Shown in pieces: positions 22,791 through 36,100 of a stretch of 64,000 nucleotides of DNA. The stretch lies in NCBI GenBank assembly GCA_030248135.1, contig JASANC010004763.1, positions 62,001 to 126,000 on the forward strand. Direction: 5' to 3'. Positions within the stretch are counted from its first letter, which is position 1; each line of letters opens with the position of its first letter. The notes below the pieces were generated by a model. It had not been told where the DNA came from. It searched no databases and saw only the letters and a program-made list of their open reading frames with translations. The position numbers and the translations under genes are program-made. Source of the stretch: Theristus sp. LFF4_11. Taxonomy: Eukaryota; Nematoda; Chromadorea; Monhysterida; Xyalidae.

Positions 22791-24635
22791 AACGTCAAAT
22801 GTCTTGAAATGCGATTTGTCGTTTTTTGGTATTGATGAAAAACCGTTTTTTTTCGCTTTTTAGCAGCAGCGTATTCCGTGGGTGGGCTTCCCATTCAGTT
22901 GATCAACTGATGGATCAATGTGTTCTTTTCTGTCAAATTGAAAACAAGCATTTCAATTTGAGACATAGTCAACGCCATGGAATATTAGCTTCAATTTGTG
23001 TCTTCGAAACTGGAGACAAATTGAATAGAACACCCACCGAGCTCCACCAACAGCACCAAGCCAATGGCATTATTGTACCACACTACAAAAATTATCAAAT
23101 TTAGAGTTTATTGCGTGTGTTCGCTCATGCGATAACGCAAGTCATCTTGAATAGCAGTGCTATTTAGGTTTGTGCATGAGCGCACACCATAGCAGTAGTT
23201 GTGAAACTAAGTCCTGCTCATCCATCCCGTCCAGATCCCACAAACTGCTTCAAAAAGGACGGTTTTTATTTCTAATCAATCATTTGTTATTTTTTTGCTT
23301 CAATTACTTTGGCTGCGAGTTGTTTTTCTAACCTCGTGGCATTGCCTTTCAAAATAACTTGAACGCGCAGTGAAGCTTTTTCACGACAGTTTCGTGCTGA
23401 AACTCAACAAATTTTTTGCAACCTAAAGCAGCTAACCAACCTTTTGCAGCTAAGCATTTGTATTTTTTATTACTGACAATGTTACGTTTCTGTTTGTCAA
23501 AAATACAGGACAAAACAATTACCGGTAAAATACAGGGTGGCGCAGCAGTACTTAGCAAAAAGCTGAACTTTTCATTTTGTTTTGCTTTTTTGCTTTGCTT
23601 TTGCAAAACGCTGAACTTTTCATTTTGTTTTGCTTTTTGTTATATTATACTGTTAGCGGCCTGTCAGCAGCAGGTGTTGCAACCGCTAACCGAGTCCATC
23701 AAAAAGATTGTGCCATTTTTACTGTGCTCTAATTTGTTGACACATATCTGCGTTATTGTTTAGCTTGTTGTTGCCACAAATTACCAAAGAGTTTCTTTGG
23801 TTGGTCAACAACACAAACAAATAAATTTTGGACATTTTTTTGAATTCGTCCTACTTTACGTTACTTTCCTTTAAAAAACGGATTCTTTTGAAGTTGATCT
23901 TGATTTATAGAAGTGTGATAAAAAATTGGCAAAAACTAGTTTTAAGACAAATGAGTTACAGCTCAACATTTACATATTCCCACTTCCCAGCCCCCTGTAC
24001 TTTAGCTCCAAAAAACACAACTCCCATATCCCAACTCCCGAATTGGTTGTTTTGAAAAGTCGAACCAAACAAACGACGCTTCTGGGATTTTTTTTTGCAC
24101 GGTAATGCAAAGTGAAAATTGCGAACGCTAGAAAACCACGCACGCACTGGCAGGCTAGCATGCAAATTCTTTGTCGTGTTAGACTCGCCGGAGGCATCTA
24201 AACCGACTCGTTAAAGCACACACCAAGATTGCATCCATACGGCCGTATACGTGTTTCATTTCAGATGAGCCCACAAAATTCTCTCAATTTACCCAGGATT
24301 TTTTTGTGCGACTGTCGGAGAACAACGTTTTCAGGGTAAAAGAACAGAAAACGATTTCGAATCATTCAGCAAAACCAAGGAATCAATTGGCAGTGGATTT
24401 GGTGGATAAAAAACCGAGAAGAGAAGAACATTAAAAATGACTGCAGAAAAGAGCGCTAACCGCCATGCAAAAAAAACAAAACAAAAACTTATCAGCATTG
24501 CAGCAGCCGCAATATTACTTTTCCTTCATTTTGCTCAGCAATATTTAGCAAATTTTCTTGCAGGCGAAACTCTTCTTGATAATCTCCAAATATTCTTTGT
24601 GAATTGGTGGGTCGAACTTCTGCAAAAAACCAGAG
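22791..24635. other. intergenic region, no gene recognised
   Basis: AT-rich. A short direct duplication (CTGAACTTTTCATTTTGTTT) occurs near 23560 and 23610. A candidate acceptor TTTCTTGCAG near 24556 could serve the small secreted-peptide gene that follows. No other supported feature. Confidence 0.4.
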
Positions 24636-25003
24636 ATGCGCTCGCTCGGGCCCAGTTTGATTCTAGTCTTGTGCGGTTTGGCGTTGCAAATGGCACCACT
24701 CGCGTCGGCTGAAATGTCAAGGTTGGTAAAAACTGGAAAATGGATCTGTTGAAGACAGACCATTATTTGTCATTTTTCCGACAAAAAAGTCGTCCATGAA
24801 CACGAGCTTGGCAGAATGTACAAGTGTGAAATTGCGCTGCTTTGCTTTTCAGCTACGAGCACCTGATGCCAGCGTGGCGTAACAGTCGGTACTTCATGGC
24901 CGGCGGCAAACGGAAACGCAAACTCGTCAGTATGCAGGACGCTCAGTCAAACGTTGACTACCCATACTTCCTTGGCCCCTACTTTGGAGGCGGTCACGGA
25001 TGA
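24636..25003 (+). CDS. small secreted peptide precursor, possibly a neuropeptide
   Basis: Exons 24636-24721 and 24853-25003 (donor AG|GTTGGT, acceptor GCTTTTCAG) join in phase to a 78-aa preproprotein too short for routine ORF calling. The first about 25 residues (MRSLGPSLILVLCGLALQ to PLASA) are a classic signal peptide. The mature part carries SRYFMAGGKRKRK: a Gly followed by a run of basic residues is the signature of prohormone-convertase cleavage with C-terminal amidation, predicting a peptide ending ...RYFMAG-amide. The remainder ends YFLGPYFGGGHG. I do not recognise the peptide family. A TTTCTTGCAG site at about 24556-24565 could be a trans-splice acceptor. Part of a weaker minus-strand frame overlaps. 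Confidence 0.6.
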
Positions 25004-25484
25004 AAGAACATGTATTACAAACACTGAGTAACTTGAAAAAAAAAACGGTTTATAGTTAGCTGTTGTAGTTATTGGCATTTACGTTCAGCTCAGTTCATCA
25101 GTTTTATTCCAGAAATGTAAATCCATTTGTATCACTAATTTAATTTCGTTTTTGTTGTTTTTTTTCGTTTTTGAAACTATAATGCTTGCAAAGAATAGTC
25201 ATAACCTGCATTTGTTTTAAAAAGTTCAAACTGACCATGCAACATGGAGTCCACGTATAAAAACATTGAAAACAGTTTGTGCTTATTGCGTTTCATTTTC
25301 ACTTGCATGATTGTACACAGTGCCAGAATTTAAATTGAAAAAATAAGCAGAAAGCGTAGCAAAAATACGCAATTCAGTGTCACACCGTGCAGTTCTGCTG
25401 CATGCTCAGTGATTCCAGACACGAAAATAGTGTTTTTTCGTTTCTTAATCAACAAAAACGTTAGAATAACGTTTCTGATTTGAA

Positions 25485-26500
25485 ATGCAACTGAAAACGG
25501 CTTTATTTATGTTGGTCTCCAGCTTATTTGTTCATCATGCAGTCGGTAAGTTAGAAATTTCGATAGTGAATTTTCAGATTTCTTAATGGTAGCTTTTTAA
25601 TCGCCTTTATGCGCGACAAATGGTAATATCAGTTTTTTAAGTTCTGCGACTGAATGCGTGTGCAGACGTGAAAAAAAAACTAGTTTCAATCTTTATGTGG
25701 CAATTCAAAGTCGCCCAAGTGACTCGGCCCTATTCAGGGGACTCGGATCACTTTGCCAATTTTGAAATTCCCGCGTCCTGCATGCAACTGCTGACCTATC
25801 TGTGGGCGCATTGAGTTGCGGGACCAAAATAAAAGATCATATTAACGGTGAACCGGTGAGTGCAGTGTCCTCAGACGTGCACTTTACCCGCATGTTCGCC
25901 TGTTTTCAGCGCACTGCAAGGCGACCAGAGGCGTCAACTTTCTCGGCCATGTGACCGGCGCCTTTGAGTATTTCAATTTCGCGCAATGCATGCGCGCCTG
26001 CGGCACGTATCATCAGAAATGTCGGCAAGTGCAAGCGACTATGACCTAGTTTTTAAACGTGTCCCACTGAGATGACGTCATGTGCCGCCAAACATGCGCG
26101 TGCCGTTCACAGCAAACCAGCGTTTCCGTTTAGCCGATTCCTTTCCGTAAACAAATGGTGAATGTCGAATCAGTCACACCAAACTGACATTTTAGTGGCT
26201 GTACTTTGACAAACGAGTGTTTTTACAGCAATCGATGTCATTTTCGACCGGACACGTGTGAATAAATCCACAATACATAAATCTGAATATTAATGTTTCG
26301 TTTTTGGCTCAATCAGCAATAGCAGCAGTGGAAATGCTTTTGATGTTTGCTAAAATGATGCAGCTCGTTTACGTACGACAGTCAAAAGCGTTCGTGCCTT
26401 CTGCATCAACTGCGACGCGGCGAGCACGGAGCGGCAGAGCAGCCGGCTGCCAAGACCGTCATGTACGTGCAGTGCGCGTGAACCAAGTCCACTGAACATT
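25485..26500 (+). CDS. small secreted cysteine-rich protein (3' end uncertain)
   Basis: Exon 1 (25485-25545) encodes a signal peptide, MQLKTALFMLVSSLFVHHAV, and ends in a perfect GTAAGT donor. Exon 2 starts at 25910 after TGTTTTCAG and continues in phase with HCKATRGVNFLGHV, then FAQCMRACGTYHQKC. The Cys spacing resembles a small PAN/Apple-like or nematode secreted module. The frame then runs into a MITE that supplies a stop at 26047, so the true exon probably ends just before it (CAA|GTGCAA, or a GC donor TGTCG|GCAAGT). A third exon near 26380-26500 could follow. One frame there reads RAFCINCDAAS, which would suit a Cys-rich protein. Family not identified. Confidence 0.45.
26040..26280 (-). 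mobile_element. MITE family 1, copy in reverse orientation
   Basis: About 235 bp, reading inverted relative to copies at 37070-37305 and 40452-40688. Shared blocks include AAACGTGTCCC, TGACGTCATGTG, CGTAAACAAATGGTGAATGTC and GAATAAATCCAC. Its ends form a short imperfect inverted repeat around AAACGTGTCC. It lies in the intron of, and may truncate, the Cys-rich gene. Confidence 0.85.
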
Positions 26501-27433
26501 CTTCACTTGTAGCATTTCCCATTAATTGCGCTCTTTGCACAATGATATTTACTGTTGTTGATGTTTTTGCCTCAATGAGCCGGTGTAGTAGCACATTTAC
26601 GTTTATTGTTTCGAAGTTGCGTTGCTTGTTTGCTGCATGTTTGCTGCTGCTCGATAAGATAGTCTTTTGTTTGTGCAATGTCTATTGACACAGAATAGAA
26701 GAAAGCATCATCAGTCGGTGTATGTCGTTATCGCGACGCATGTACACGGTGGTTATATGAAGCACAGTCAGTGTCCAAGGTGGGCTCGTTTTTGTACAAG
26801 CAGGCCTCCTGTATGTTTCGCAATAGCAGTTTTGCAATCATAATAACGATTCACATAAAGACCAAAATTGGGCGCTGTGTGATAACAGCAACAAGGCAAC
26901 CTACATCTGAGAACAACGTGACGTGTTGTTCATGTAACTTTTTATGCAATCGTTACATTGTCTCAGTCGCAATTTTTTCGCAACGTACACCAATAATTGT
27001 GAGCAATGAAACACAACCCAGCTTTCTTTCGAGTCAACTGAGCTGCTTCATTTCATCATTCACGATGAAGCTCGTCAGCGCACTTCAGCGCGCTTCAGCG
27101 CGCGCGTTCGTGAATGGGCAAAAAACCGAAAAAGCCGCAGCGGCTGACGCAGCTTCACTTCAGGCCGCTTCATCATTCATGATGAAGCGCGTCAGCGCGC
27201 TTCAGCGCGCTTCAGCGCGCGCGTCCGTGAATGGATAAAATTCCCAAAACAAAGCAGGGCTTCACTTCACGTCGCTTTATCATTCATGATGAAGCTCGTC
27301 AGCGCGCTTCAGCGCGCGTCAGCGCGCGCTTGCATGAATGGGCCTTAAACGATAATGACAGAGCAAAATCGTGTTTTTGTTATTATGAAACAACAAAACC
27401 AACTTTGAATTGTTCTTCAACGTTGTCATATTG
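26501..27433. other. spacer with GC-rich minisatellite
   Basis: At 27048-27345 three units of about 112 bp carry CATGATGAAGCTCGTCAGCG, CTTCAGCGCGCTTCAGCGCG and GTGAATGG. The units are rich in GCGC palindromes and sit just upstream of the SLC2 gene. The rest shows no coding signal. Confidence 0.6.
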
Positions 27434-29716
27434 ATGACGGTCAACGATTCGTTGGCATGCCGCTGGACTCTGGGCGTCCACTGGCGCCTCCTGCTGGTGA
27501 CCGTGTTGCACGCCGTGTTCGCAACGAGTGCCTGGTTTGTGCCGGACAACTTGAATCAGATCGAGCCGATCGTCTATCAGTTCATCAATTCGTCCTTGTC
27601 TGTGCACTATCCAGCAACCAGCTGCGCGCTGTCATGTCTCGATTGGATCTGGTCAAGTCTGTCGTCCACGATCAGCGTCAGTTGTATTCTGTCCGGATTT
27701 TTAGTCGACTATCCACTGCGTCGATTGGGCAACAAGGTGAGCGTGATACTGTCCTCAAGCTGCTGATGTTGTTCCCGCAAAAACTGGGAATCATAACTGG
27801 AAGAAGTAATTCAATACTTGTACATTGTATCATTCAATTTTTGTTGCTGTCCAGTTCACCGTGATGGTGCTGCACAACGTGGCGCAAATCGCCGGTGCCC
27901 TGATTTCCTTCATCGCCGTTCGATCGAACTCAATTGAGTTACTGTTCTTGGGGCGATTCGTGAACGGAATTGCAATCATTTCCGGTACATGTGCCGCAGT
28001 GTTCATCACCGAATGTGCCCCAACGAAGTACAGGGGTATTCTCAGTTCGGCCGTCTATGCCGGCGTTGCATGGTGGTGCTTTCTGTCAACGGTGACCGGT
28101 TTGCCAAACGTAAGTCGATTGAACCCCCAAGAAAACAATGTAGCATCAGTGGGTAACAGTTCTATAAGCAATTTTTCCCAAACGACAAAGCTCATTTTGT
28201 CAGTGCTGCCAGATTAGCGGAAAAACAAGAAAAACACAAATGTTCGTTCAGGTGCTTGGCACTGGTAAAAGATGGCAGTTCATCCAGCTGGTGCCGCTGC
28301 TTCCAGCAATGATTCATCTCATTTTCACGCCGCTCATTCACGACTCACCAAAGTATCTCTATCTGATGCGGCGGAACAAAGCAGCGGCCCGCCAGTCGAT
28401 ACGTTTCTATTACGGACCGCAGTTCAACGCAGACGAGGTTATCAGGCAACTGCGAAAGGAGAATGACAACGCTGAATATCGTGCTGCGCAACACGTCCAA
28501 CGAACGTACACGGCCGATGATGAAAATCGCAATTTTTGCGACAGCCGTATGATAAACGGCAATATGGCAGAGCCGAGATCCGACAATCTGAATTCAAACG
28601 GTCTGAACGGCGAAACGATGAAAAGTTCAGCATCTATTTCTACAAACCAACATCCAACAGCAGCGCATGCCAGCTGGAAAGAGATTCTGACGATTCCCGA
28701 GTACCGCTGGCCGCTCATCCTTTGCATTGTTATCAACATGGGCCAAGAATTTGGCGGCGTCGACATCGTGTCGAACTACTCGACCGGTGTCATGACGTTC
28801 ATTGGCATTCCAGCCGACCAATCGGCGTTGTACACGCTGCTCGTCACTCAGGTGCATTATCAGAACTTTTTCAAATTCATTTGTGAATTTTGTTAAAATG
28901 TCTTTTCAAAGGAATGACCATTGTCCCAGTTGTTTCATTTTCAGTTGCCATCGTTTTTCGCCGTCGTGCTCTGCTTGTTTCTGATCGAACGTGTCGGCCG
29001 ACGTTGGCTGTTGCTCGGCGGCTTCGCGGTCGGCGCCGTCGCGATGATTCTGGTGTTCATTTGTCAGTTCTTCGAGGTTCAGTTTCAACAAAGTTTCTGT
29101 CCTTTCAGTCGACACAAACAAAGCAGCCCAAAAAAAAACAGTCGTTGCAAAAAAAAACGTGCAGAATCAAACGGCGCGAACTGCGCTCGTGATCATTGGA
29201 CTGTTGTTGAGCTGTGTCGGCTACGACGTGGGTCCGTGTCTGATCGCGCACATGATCGCAGGCGAACTGTGTCCGCAGGCGAGTCGCGCAACGACCACCG
29301 TGATTTCGCTCGGCTTCGGCTGGATACCAACGTTGCTCATATCGCTGCTCTATCCACCGCTCCAGTCGGTCGTCGGTAAAACGCCCGTTTATCGCGTTTG
29401 CTCTGCCGTTTCTTTGTTTTCCATTTGGTTGGCTGAAAGTTGACCGGTCAGTTTTTTTTTCTCAAAAGCAAAAGTGAATTTCGCAGGCACGACTGCCGTG
29501 AGTCCGCTGATTCTTTGTGGAATCGCTTCGTTCATCTTTCTGTACATTTATCTGCCGGAAACTAAAGGGAAAACGGTGGACGTGGTGGTATCAAGGTGGA
29601 CCAGAGCAAGCTTCATTGGTCCATCAGCATTACTGACCAGCTCCAGCAGCTCTGAGTCGGATGCGCTTGAACATCAAGAAAGGACGCCCCTTATTCAGAC
29701 GACAAATCACGCGTGA
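27434..29716 (+). CDS. SLC2-type (GLUT-like) facilitative sugar transporter
   Basis: Member of the major facilitator superfamily, predicted to move hexoses or related solutes across a membrane. Exons 27434-27736, 27855-28109, 28252-28851, 28945-29076, 29165-29375 and 29487-29716 join in phase to 576 aa. The first residues (WRLLLVTVLHAVFATSAWFV) form TM1. The family marks are GRFVNGI, ECAPTKYRGILSS, SPKYLYLMRRNKAAARQSIR (the PESPR-like site reads DSPKY), IERVGRRWLLLGG and the C-terminal LPETKGK. A Ser/Asn-rich insert of about 60 residues sits in the central cytoplasmic loop, longer than usual. The tail ends ERTPLIQTTNHA, with an acidic-type dileucine-like sorting signal (ERTPLI). The 5' end may have an upstream exon. 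Substrate cannot be assigned. Confidence 0.85.
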
Positions 29717-30145
29717 AAATGGCAAATTCTTTTTGTTGTAATTATGTACGTTGGTTTTCCATGTTTGATTATGCGAATCTGAGTGTTTAGATTTTTTCTT
29801 TGCTGTTATTGATTCATTGCAACAATGTGTTTGGATAAATTGTACAAACCTGTTTTATTCCTTTTACAACCCACTGACTTGCGTGGTAACAACAAAGTTT
29901 TATTACTAAAACCAAGGTTTTTAAAACAGTTCAGTCAAAGTTTTTGCTGAAAACTGTTCGTTGCGTGGATTAATTATCAATCACTACACACGTGTTTAAC
30001 AAATCAATATTGGCGTCAGAAAATACGTATAATATAAACTTGAACATTGCTTGAATTTTTTAAAGAAAAGATTTTTGTGAAATTTCAAGCAGAACTCGAT
30101 GTTATTGTATTTTTTTAAAATAATTTACGAAAACATTGGGAAGTG
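29717..30145. other. intergenic spacer
   Basis: AT-rich gap between the SLC2 gene and the Patched-related gene. I see no open frame, RNA gene or shared repeat. Confidence 0.5.
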
Positions 30146-33100
30146 ATGTCGGAAGCCGGCCAATCGGCGCTGGAACGACTGTATTTTAGCGTCGGTTTGC
30201 ACATCGGTCGTCACCATCGCTGGTCGATTTTCCTCAGCTTTTTAATCACAATTTTATGCGCGTTCGGATTTCGACGATTCGAAGTTCGTGACCAAGTACG
30301 CACCGGATACGTGCCTGATGATGCTCGTTCACACAAAGAATACGAACTCTACCGAGAATTTTTTGGTATTGGTAAGATCAAAACGGCATTTATACTTTAT
30401 TTAGATGTTTTTTTCAGACGAATGGAAAGAATGTACTAGTTTCAGAAAAAGGGCCAACAGGAACGGCCGTTTTAATATCTACTCTAAATGGAACATCATT
30501 GACGGAGCCAAACGCTTTGGCAGACTTGATTTCATTCATGAACTACGTAAAACACGGATTGCGCGTGAATGCTTCTAATGGGATATCAGTTGGTTATGCC
30601 GAACTGAGCAACAAGACAGCGTCCAACAAGTTCAACTTCCCATTGTGGATTGTTTTGGTTGGTTTAAGTTGGATGCTGAATGTTTTCTTTGATTACTTGT
30701 TTTCATTTTGGTTGGATGTCATTGCACAATGAATACTACGGCTGTTAAAAGTTTTGAACTTACAAAAAGCAACGCGTTTTTATCAACACCTCAGGACACG
30801 TTGAACAGACAACTGCTACACATGAATGTATCGTTTTTGGACGAAGCAGACAACATTGTTAACATGGTTCAACTGAATTACCCAACGGCGACTTTGTTCA
30901 ACGTTGTCCGTGTGCCACTATTTCCTGCAATATTTGATGTGAATACGAGTAGCAACGAGTCAACTGCACCAGACGGTTGGCAAAAAACGTTGCCGTCTAA
31001 CATTCAGTCTTTGAAAATTGCCAGATTTGTTCTACTGACGGACGTCGGGGATTCGGTGAAACAGGAAGCCCGAAAACGTTGGGAGTTGGAGTGCGTTACG
31101 TTTTATGTCAGTCAATCTTTATGTTATCTGCAAGGCTTACCGTTTTTATGTCTGAAGTTTGTGGAATGCGGTGCGGTCGGAAAAATTTGGCAATTCACTC
31201 GCGATCTTCGTCTTCGGCGACGAGACGTTCAACTACGAAAATCAAGCGCTGCTTGGCGATGGTGCAATTTGTCTGATCACTGGCAGTGCGCTTATGATTT
31301 TGTACATGGCAGCAACGCTGTGGGCAACCACAGTAGCCGACCAGCAAACCGATGCAGAAGGTTGACAAAATTAGGAACTGTCAACATTACTTGTTACATT
31401 GTGAATTTACAAATGTCATGAATTCCGTACCTCGAATAAAATGGAACGCTTCAAATTCACAGGCGACGCCTGGCAATTATGGTCAGCTCGAAGACGTCGT
31501 TTGCTTCTGATTGGACCAGCTTGCTTGTCGCCCGCATTGGCCGTCATCTGCAGTTTCGGCGTTCTGTTTTGGCTCGGTTGGCCGATGACGCACGTGATGT
31601 TGGTCGTCCCATCGTTGGTGCTTGGCATTGGTATTCGTTGACGGAATCAATGAAAAAACGTGAACATTCTCGATAGAACCGAAATTCTGACAACTCATAC
31701 GTCCCGTTTCAGGGGTGGATGACGCTTTTCTCATGATCAACTCCTGGCAGCACCACATGAGAAGCAGCGAGCGATTCCGTCGACTGGCGGTTGCGGAGCA
31801 GTTTGCTACGGTGCTCGTTGACACTGGTGAATACCGGACGTTCGCGATTCAAACAATTCACGACTGAACCAATTAACTGAACAGGAGACACTTTGATTTT
31901 ACATTTGTCCTTGCGCACAGGATCATCGATGACAATCACATCGTTGACGAACGCGATTGCATTTGCTATCGGCTCGAGCACATCAATGCCACAGATTCGC
32001 CTGTTCTCTGTTGTCACTGCGGTCGCCGTGTTACTGGACCTAGCATTTGAAATCGCCCTATTTGGCGGCTTCCTTGTCGAAGTTTATACGCCGACGAACA
32101 AAAACGCTGACCAGAAAACAAGTGAAAGTAAAACAGAAAACAATCAAATGCTTATTCCTCAAGATACATCGACATTAGAAACAAGAAAAAACGACCGGTT
32201 TGTAATGGCGTACTGTGAGCTTCTGTGCAAGAACTGGTTTCGCATTGTCGTTCATTTGGTAATGCTTATTGTGTGGATGTTCGCCTTCATGGGGATATGG
32301 AACATGGAAGCGCAGTTCGATCCCACGAAGACACTGCCGCTAAAATCACGACTCAACCAAGCCGGTTTGTCACTGTACAATGTAGCATCGCTTTATTGCC
32401 AGAAGTTATTTGATAACGGACTTTTTCAGAAGAACTGAACAGACGAATTTTATCCGAATACCACACAATCTCGGTGATTGTTAATCGGCCACCGAACATC
32501 AGCGATCCAAATGAGCTGCAGCGTTTCTATCGAATGTACAATGAGTTTCTCGAACTTCCGAACGCTTACAATGTCGACAAAAACACGCTCTGGCTGCGCG
32601 ATTATGAGACGTTCTGGAACGATACTTTTCCAATGAGTGGAAATTTTGGAGGAACGGACTTCTTCAGTGACTTCTTTATTGGTGACCTCGGTAACACGGA
32701 CGAGTCATCAGTTCAGCAAAAGAAATTCTCCTACGAGCTGGTTCCCGACTTTTTGGAATCTCCACGTTACAAAATCTGGAACGAGCATGTCCGATGGTCA
32801 AGAACTAACAAAAGGTACTATCACTCTTTCACTCGAAACTTTCCATCAATACAAAGTTTTTGGAAGTGTCCGGGTGTTTTGTAATAAAGTTGTCATGTAT
32901 AAAATAATTTTTTAATGGACTTCTGCGCACAGACACAACGACGAGCAAGTGTCCGTGAACGCATTCCTGATCACATTCGACTCAGCGAACATGTCGACGT
33001 ACAGTGGTCGGTCGCAGCTGTACGACCGTTGCCGCCGGCTGGTCGACGCGTACGCGAGTTAAGCGTGTTGGGAGAGGGGTGTCGGAGGGCGTGTGGGGGG

Positions 33101-36100
33101 TGGGGGGGGGGGTGTTGGGTTGTTTTTTGGGAAAATTGGTTGGGTGGGGGAGGGGATTTGTTTTGTTTTTGTATCATGCGGATGCGCGAGCGAGCGTCAG
33201 CGAGCGGACAGCGCATCACGCATAATATGAGCCGTTTTCCCCTCGCGCGCGTTTTTCAAACTTTCTCGCTGCCCTGCAGCGAGCATAGTATAAGCCACAA
33301 ACTTGGTTCTGTGCACACGAAACGAACACCCAAAGTTGTGCTTGGAGCCGCGAAAAAATTTTCATCGGACGATTTTTCATACGCTCTAGACACGAAAAAC
33401 CTATTCTGAAAATCGTGTTACTTATTTCCCTTTGTCCTTTTTTTTTTCTGGTATGTAATCAACATGTGTGCGCCCTTTCAGTTTTTACCTGCGACACTTT
33501 CACAGTCAAACAAAAATGTTTCCTGGGGTAATTCCATCCGGAGATTTTGAAAATTGGGTTAATTTTTTACCCAGACCCTGTTTTTGGGTAAAAATTGGGC
33601 ATTTTTAAAAGTTCGCAGGGTTTTCACCTGGTTTTAAGTGTGCGCCCTTTCAATTTTTACCTGCGACACTTTCACAGTCGAACAAAAATGTTTCCTGGGG
33701 TAATTCCATCCGGAGATTTTAAAAATCGGATTAATTTTTTACCCAGACCTTGTTTTGGGTAAAAAATTGGGCATTTTTAAAAGTTCGCAGGGTTTTCACC
33801 TGGTTTTAAGTGTGCGCCCTTTCAATTTTTACCTGCGACACTTTCACAGTCGAACAAAAATGTTTCCTGGGGTAATTTCATCCGTAGATTGTGAAATTTT
33901 TTTTTGCCCGGGCATTTTTTTCGTCAAAATTGTGCATTTTTTACAGTTCGTAGCATTTCGACTGGGTATCAGCTTTTCACTCTTACAAATTTTGTCTGAG
34001 CTACGAAAAATAATAGGAAAAAGGTCTAGTCCGTAGGAATTCAATGCGCTGATCACGGATTTTGGGTTAGTTTTCTTACGTGAGCAACTTTAGATGCTGA
34101 ATCGTGACGATTACGAGCGAATCGGCCGTGGAAATTGGCGAAATCGGTCTAGAAACGAAAAACAAGAAAAGGGTGTTTTCCAGGGTAATTCAATGCGCTG
34201 ATCACGGATTTTGGGTTAGTTTTCTTACGTGAGCAACTTTAGATGCTGAATCGTGACGATTTCGGGCGAATAGATGCTGAATCGTGACGATTTCGGGCGA
34301 ATCGGCCGTGGAAATTGGCGAAATCGGTCTAGAAACGAAAAACAAGAAAATGGTGTTTTCCAGGGTAATTCAATGCGCTGATCACGGATTTTGGGTTAGT
34401 TTTCTTACGTGAGCAACTGTAGATGCTGAATCGTGACGATTTCGGGCGAATCGGCCGTGGAAATTGGCGAAATCGGTCCAGAAACGAAAAACAAGAAAAA
34501 TGTGTTTTCCAAGGTAATTCAATGCGCTGATCACGGATTTTGGGTTAGTTTTCTTACGTGAGCAACTTTAGATGCTGAATCGTGACGATTTCGAGCGAAT
34601 CGGCCGTGTAAATTGGCGAAATCGGTCTAGAAACGAAAAACAAGAAAATGGTGTTTTCCAGGGTAATTCAATGCGCTGATCACGGATTTTGGGTTAGTTT
34701 TCTTACGTGAGCAACTTTAGATGCTGAATCGTGACGATTTCGGGCGAATCGGCCGTGGAAATTGGCGAAATCGGTCTAGAAACGAAAAACAAGAAAATAG
34801 TGTTTTCCAGGGTAATTCAATGCGCTGATCACGGATTTTGGGTTAGTTTTCTTACGTGAGCAACTTTAGATGCTGAATCGTGACGATTTCGGGCGAATCG
34901 GCCGTGTAAATTGGCGAAATCGGTCTAGAAACGAAAAACAAGAAAATGGTGTTTTCCAGGGTAATTCAATGCGCTGATCACGGATTTTGGGTTAGTTTTC
35001 TTACGTGAGCAACTTTAGATGCTGAATCGTGACGATTTCAAGCGAATCGGTCGTTGAAATTGGCGAAATCGGTCTAGAAACGAAAAACAAGAAAATGGTG
35101 TTTTTCAGGGTAATTCAATGCGCTGATCACGGATTTTGGGTTAGTTTTTTAAGTGAGCAACTCTAGATACTGAATCGTGACGATTTCGGGCGAATCGGCC
35201 GTGGAAATTGGCGAAATCGGTCCAGAAATGAAAAACCAAAACAACGGTGTTTTCCATGGTAATTCAATGCGCTGATCACGGATTCTGGGTTAGTTTTCTT
35301 ATGTGAGCAATTCTAGGTACTGAATCGTGACGATTTCGGACGAATCGGCCGTGGAAATTGGCGAAATCGGTCCAAAAATGAAAAACCAAAACAACGGTGT
35401 TTTCCATGGTAATTCAATGCGCTGATAACAGATGTTGGGTTAGTTTTTTTACGTGAGCAACTTTAGGTGCTGAATTGTGACGATTTCGGGCGAATCGGCC
35501 GTGGAAATTGGCGAAATCGGTCCAGAAATGAAAAACAAAAAACGGTGTTTTCCATGGTAATTCAATGCGCTGATCACGGATTCTGGGTTAGTTTTCTTAT
35601 GTGAGCGATTCTAGGTACTGAATCGTGACGATTTCGGGCGAATTGGCCGTGGAAATTGGCGAAATCGGTCCAAAAATGAAAAACAAGAAAACTGTGTTTT
35701 CCGGGGTAATTCAATGCGCTGATAACAGATTTTGGGTTAGTTTTCTTACGTGATCAACTTTAGATTTCGAATCGTGACGATTTCGGGCGAATCGGCCGTG
35801 GAATTTAGTGAAACCGGTCCAGAAATGAAAAACAAGAAAACTGTGTTTTCCAGGGTAATTCAACCGCCGATCACTGCTTTTGGGTCAGTTTTCTTATGTG
35901 AGCAATTCTAGGTACTGAATCGTGACGATTTTGGGCGAATGGGCCGTAGAAATAGCATAGGCGAAATTGGCCTAAAAACAAAAAATGAAAAACCTGAGTT
36001 GTCCGGGGTTTAGAAGAATGTGTGACCAACGTATTGTGATTTTGGTCCGACCTTCGGGGCTTATGTAAAAGTCAGAATATTATCTAAAAATGCGGGAGAC

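Noticed and set aside
24535..24763. Minus-strand frame (GFLQKFDPPIHKEYLEIIKK) recalling SXP/RAL-2 proteins
   Set aside because: It overlaps the plus-strand signal-peptide exon, has no supported neighbouring exons and a weak donor. The plus-strand model has matching phases and good splice sites.
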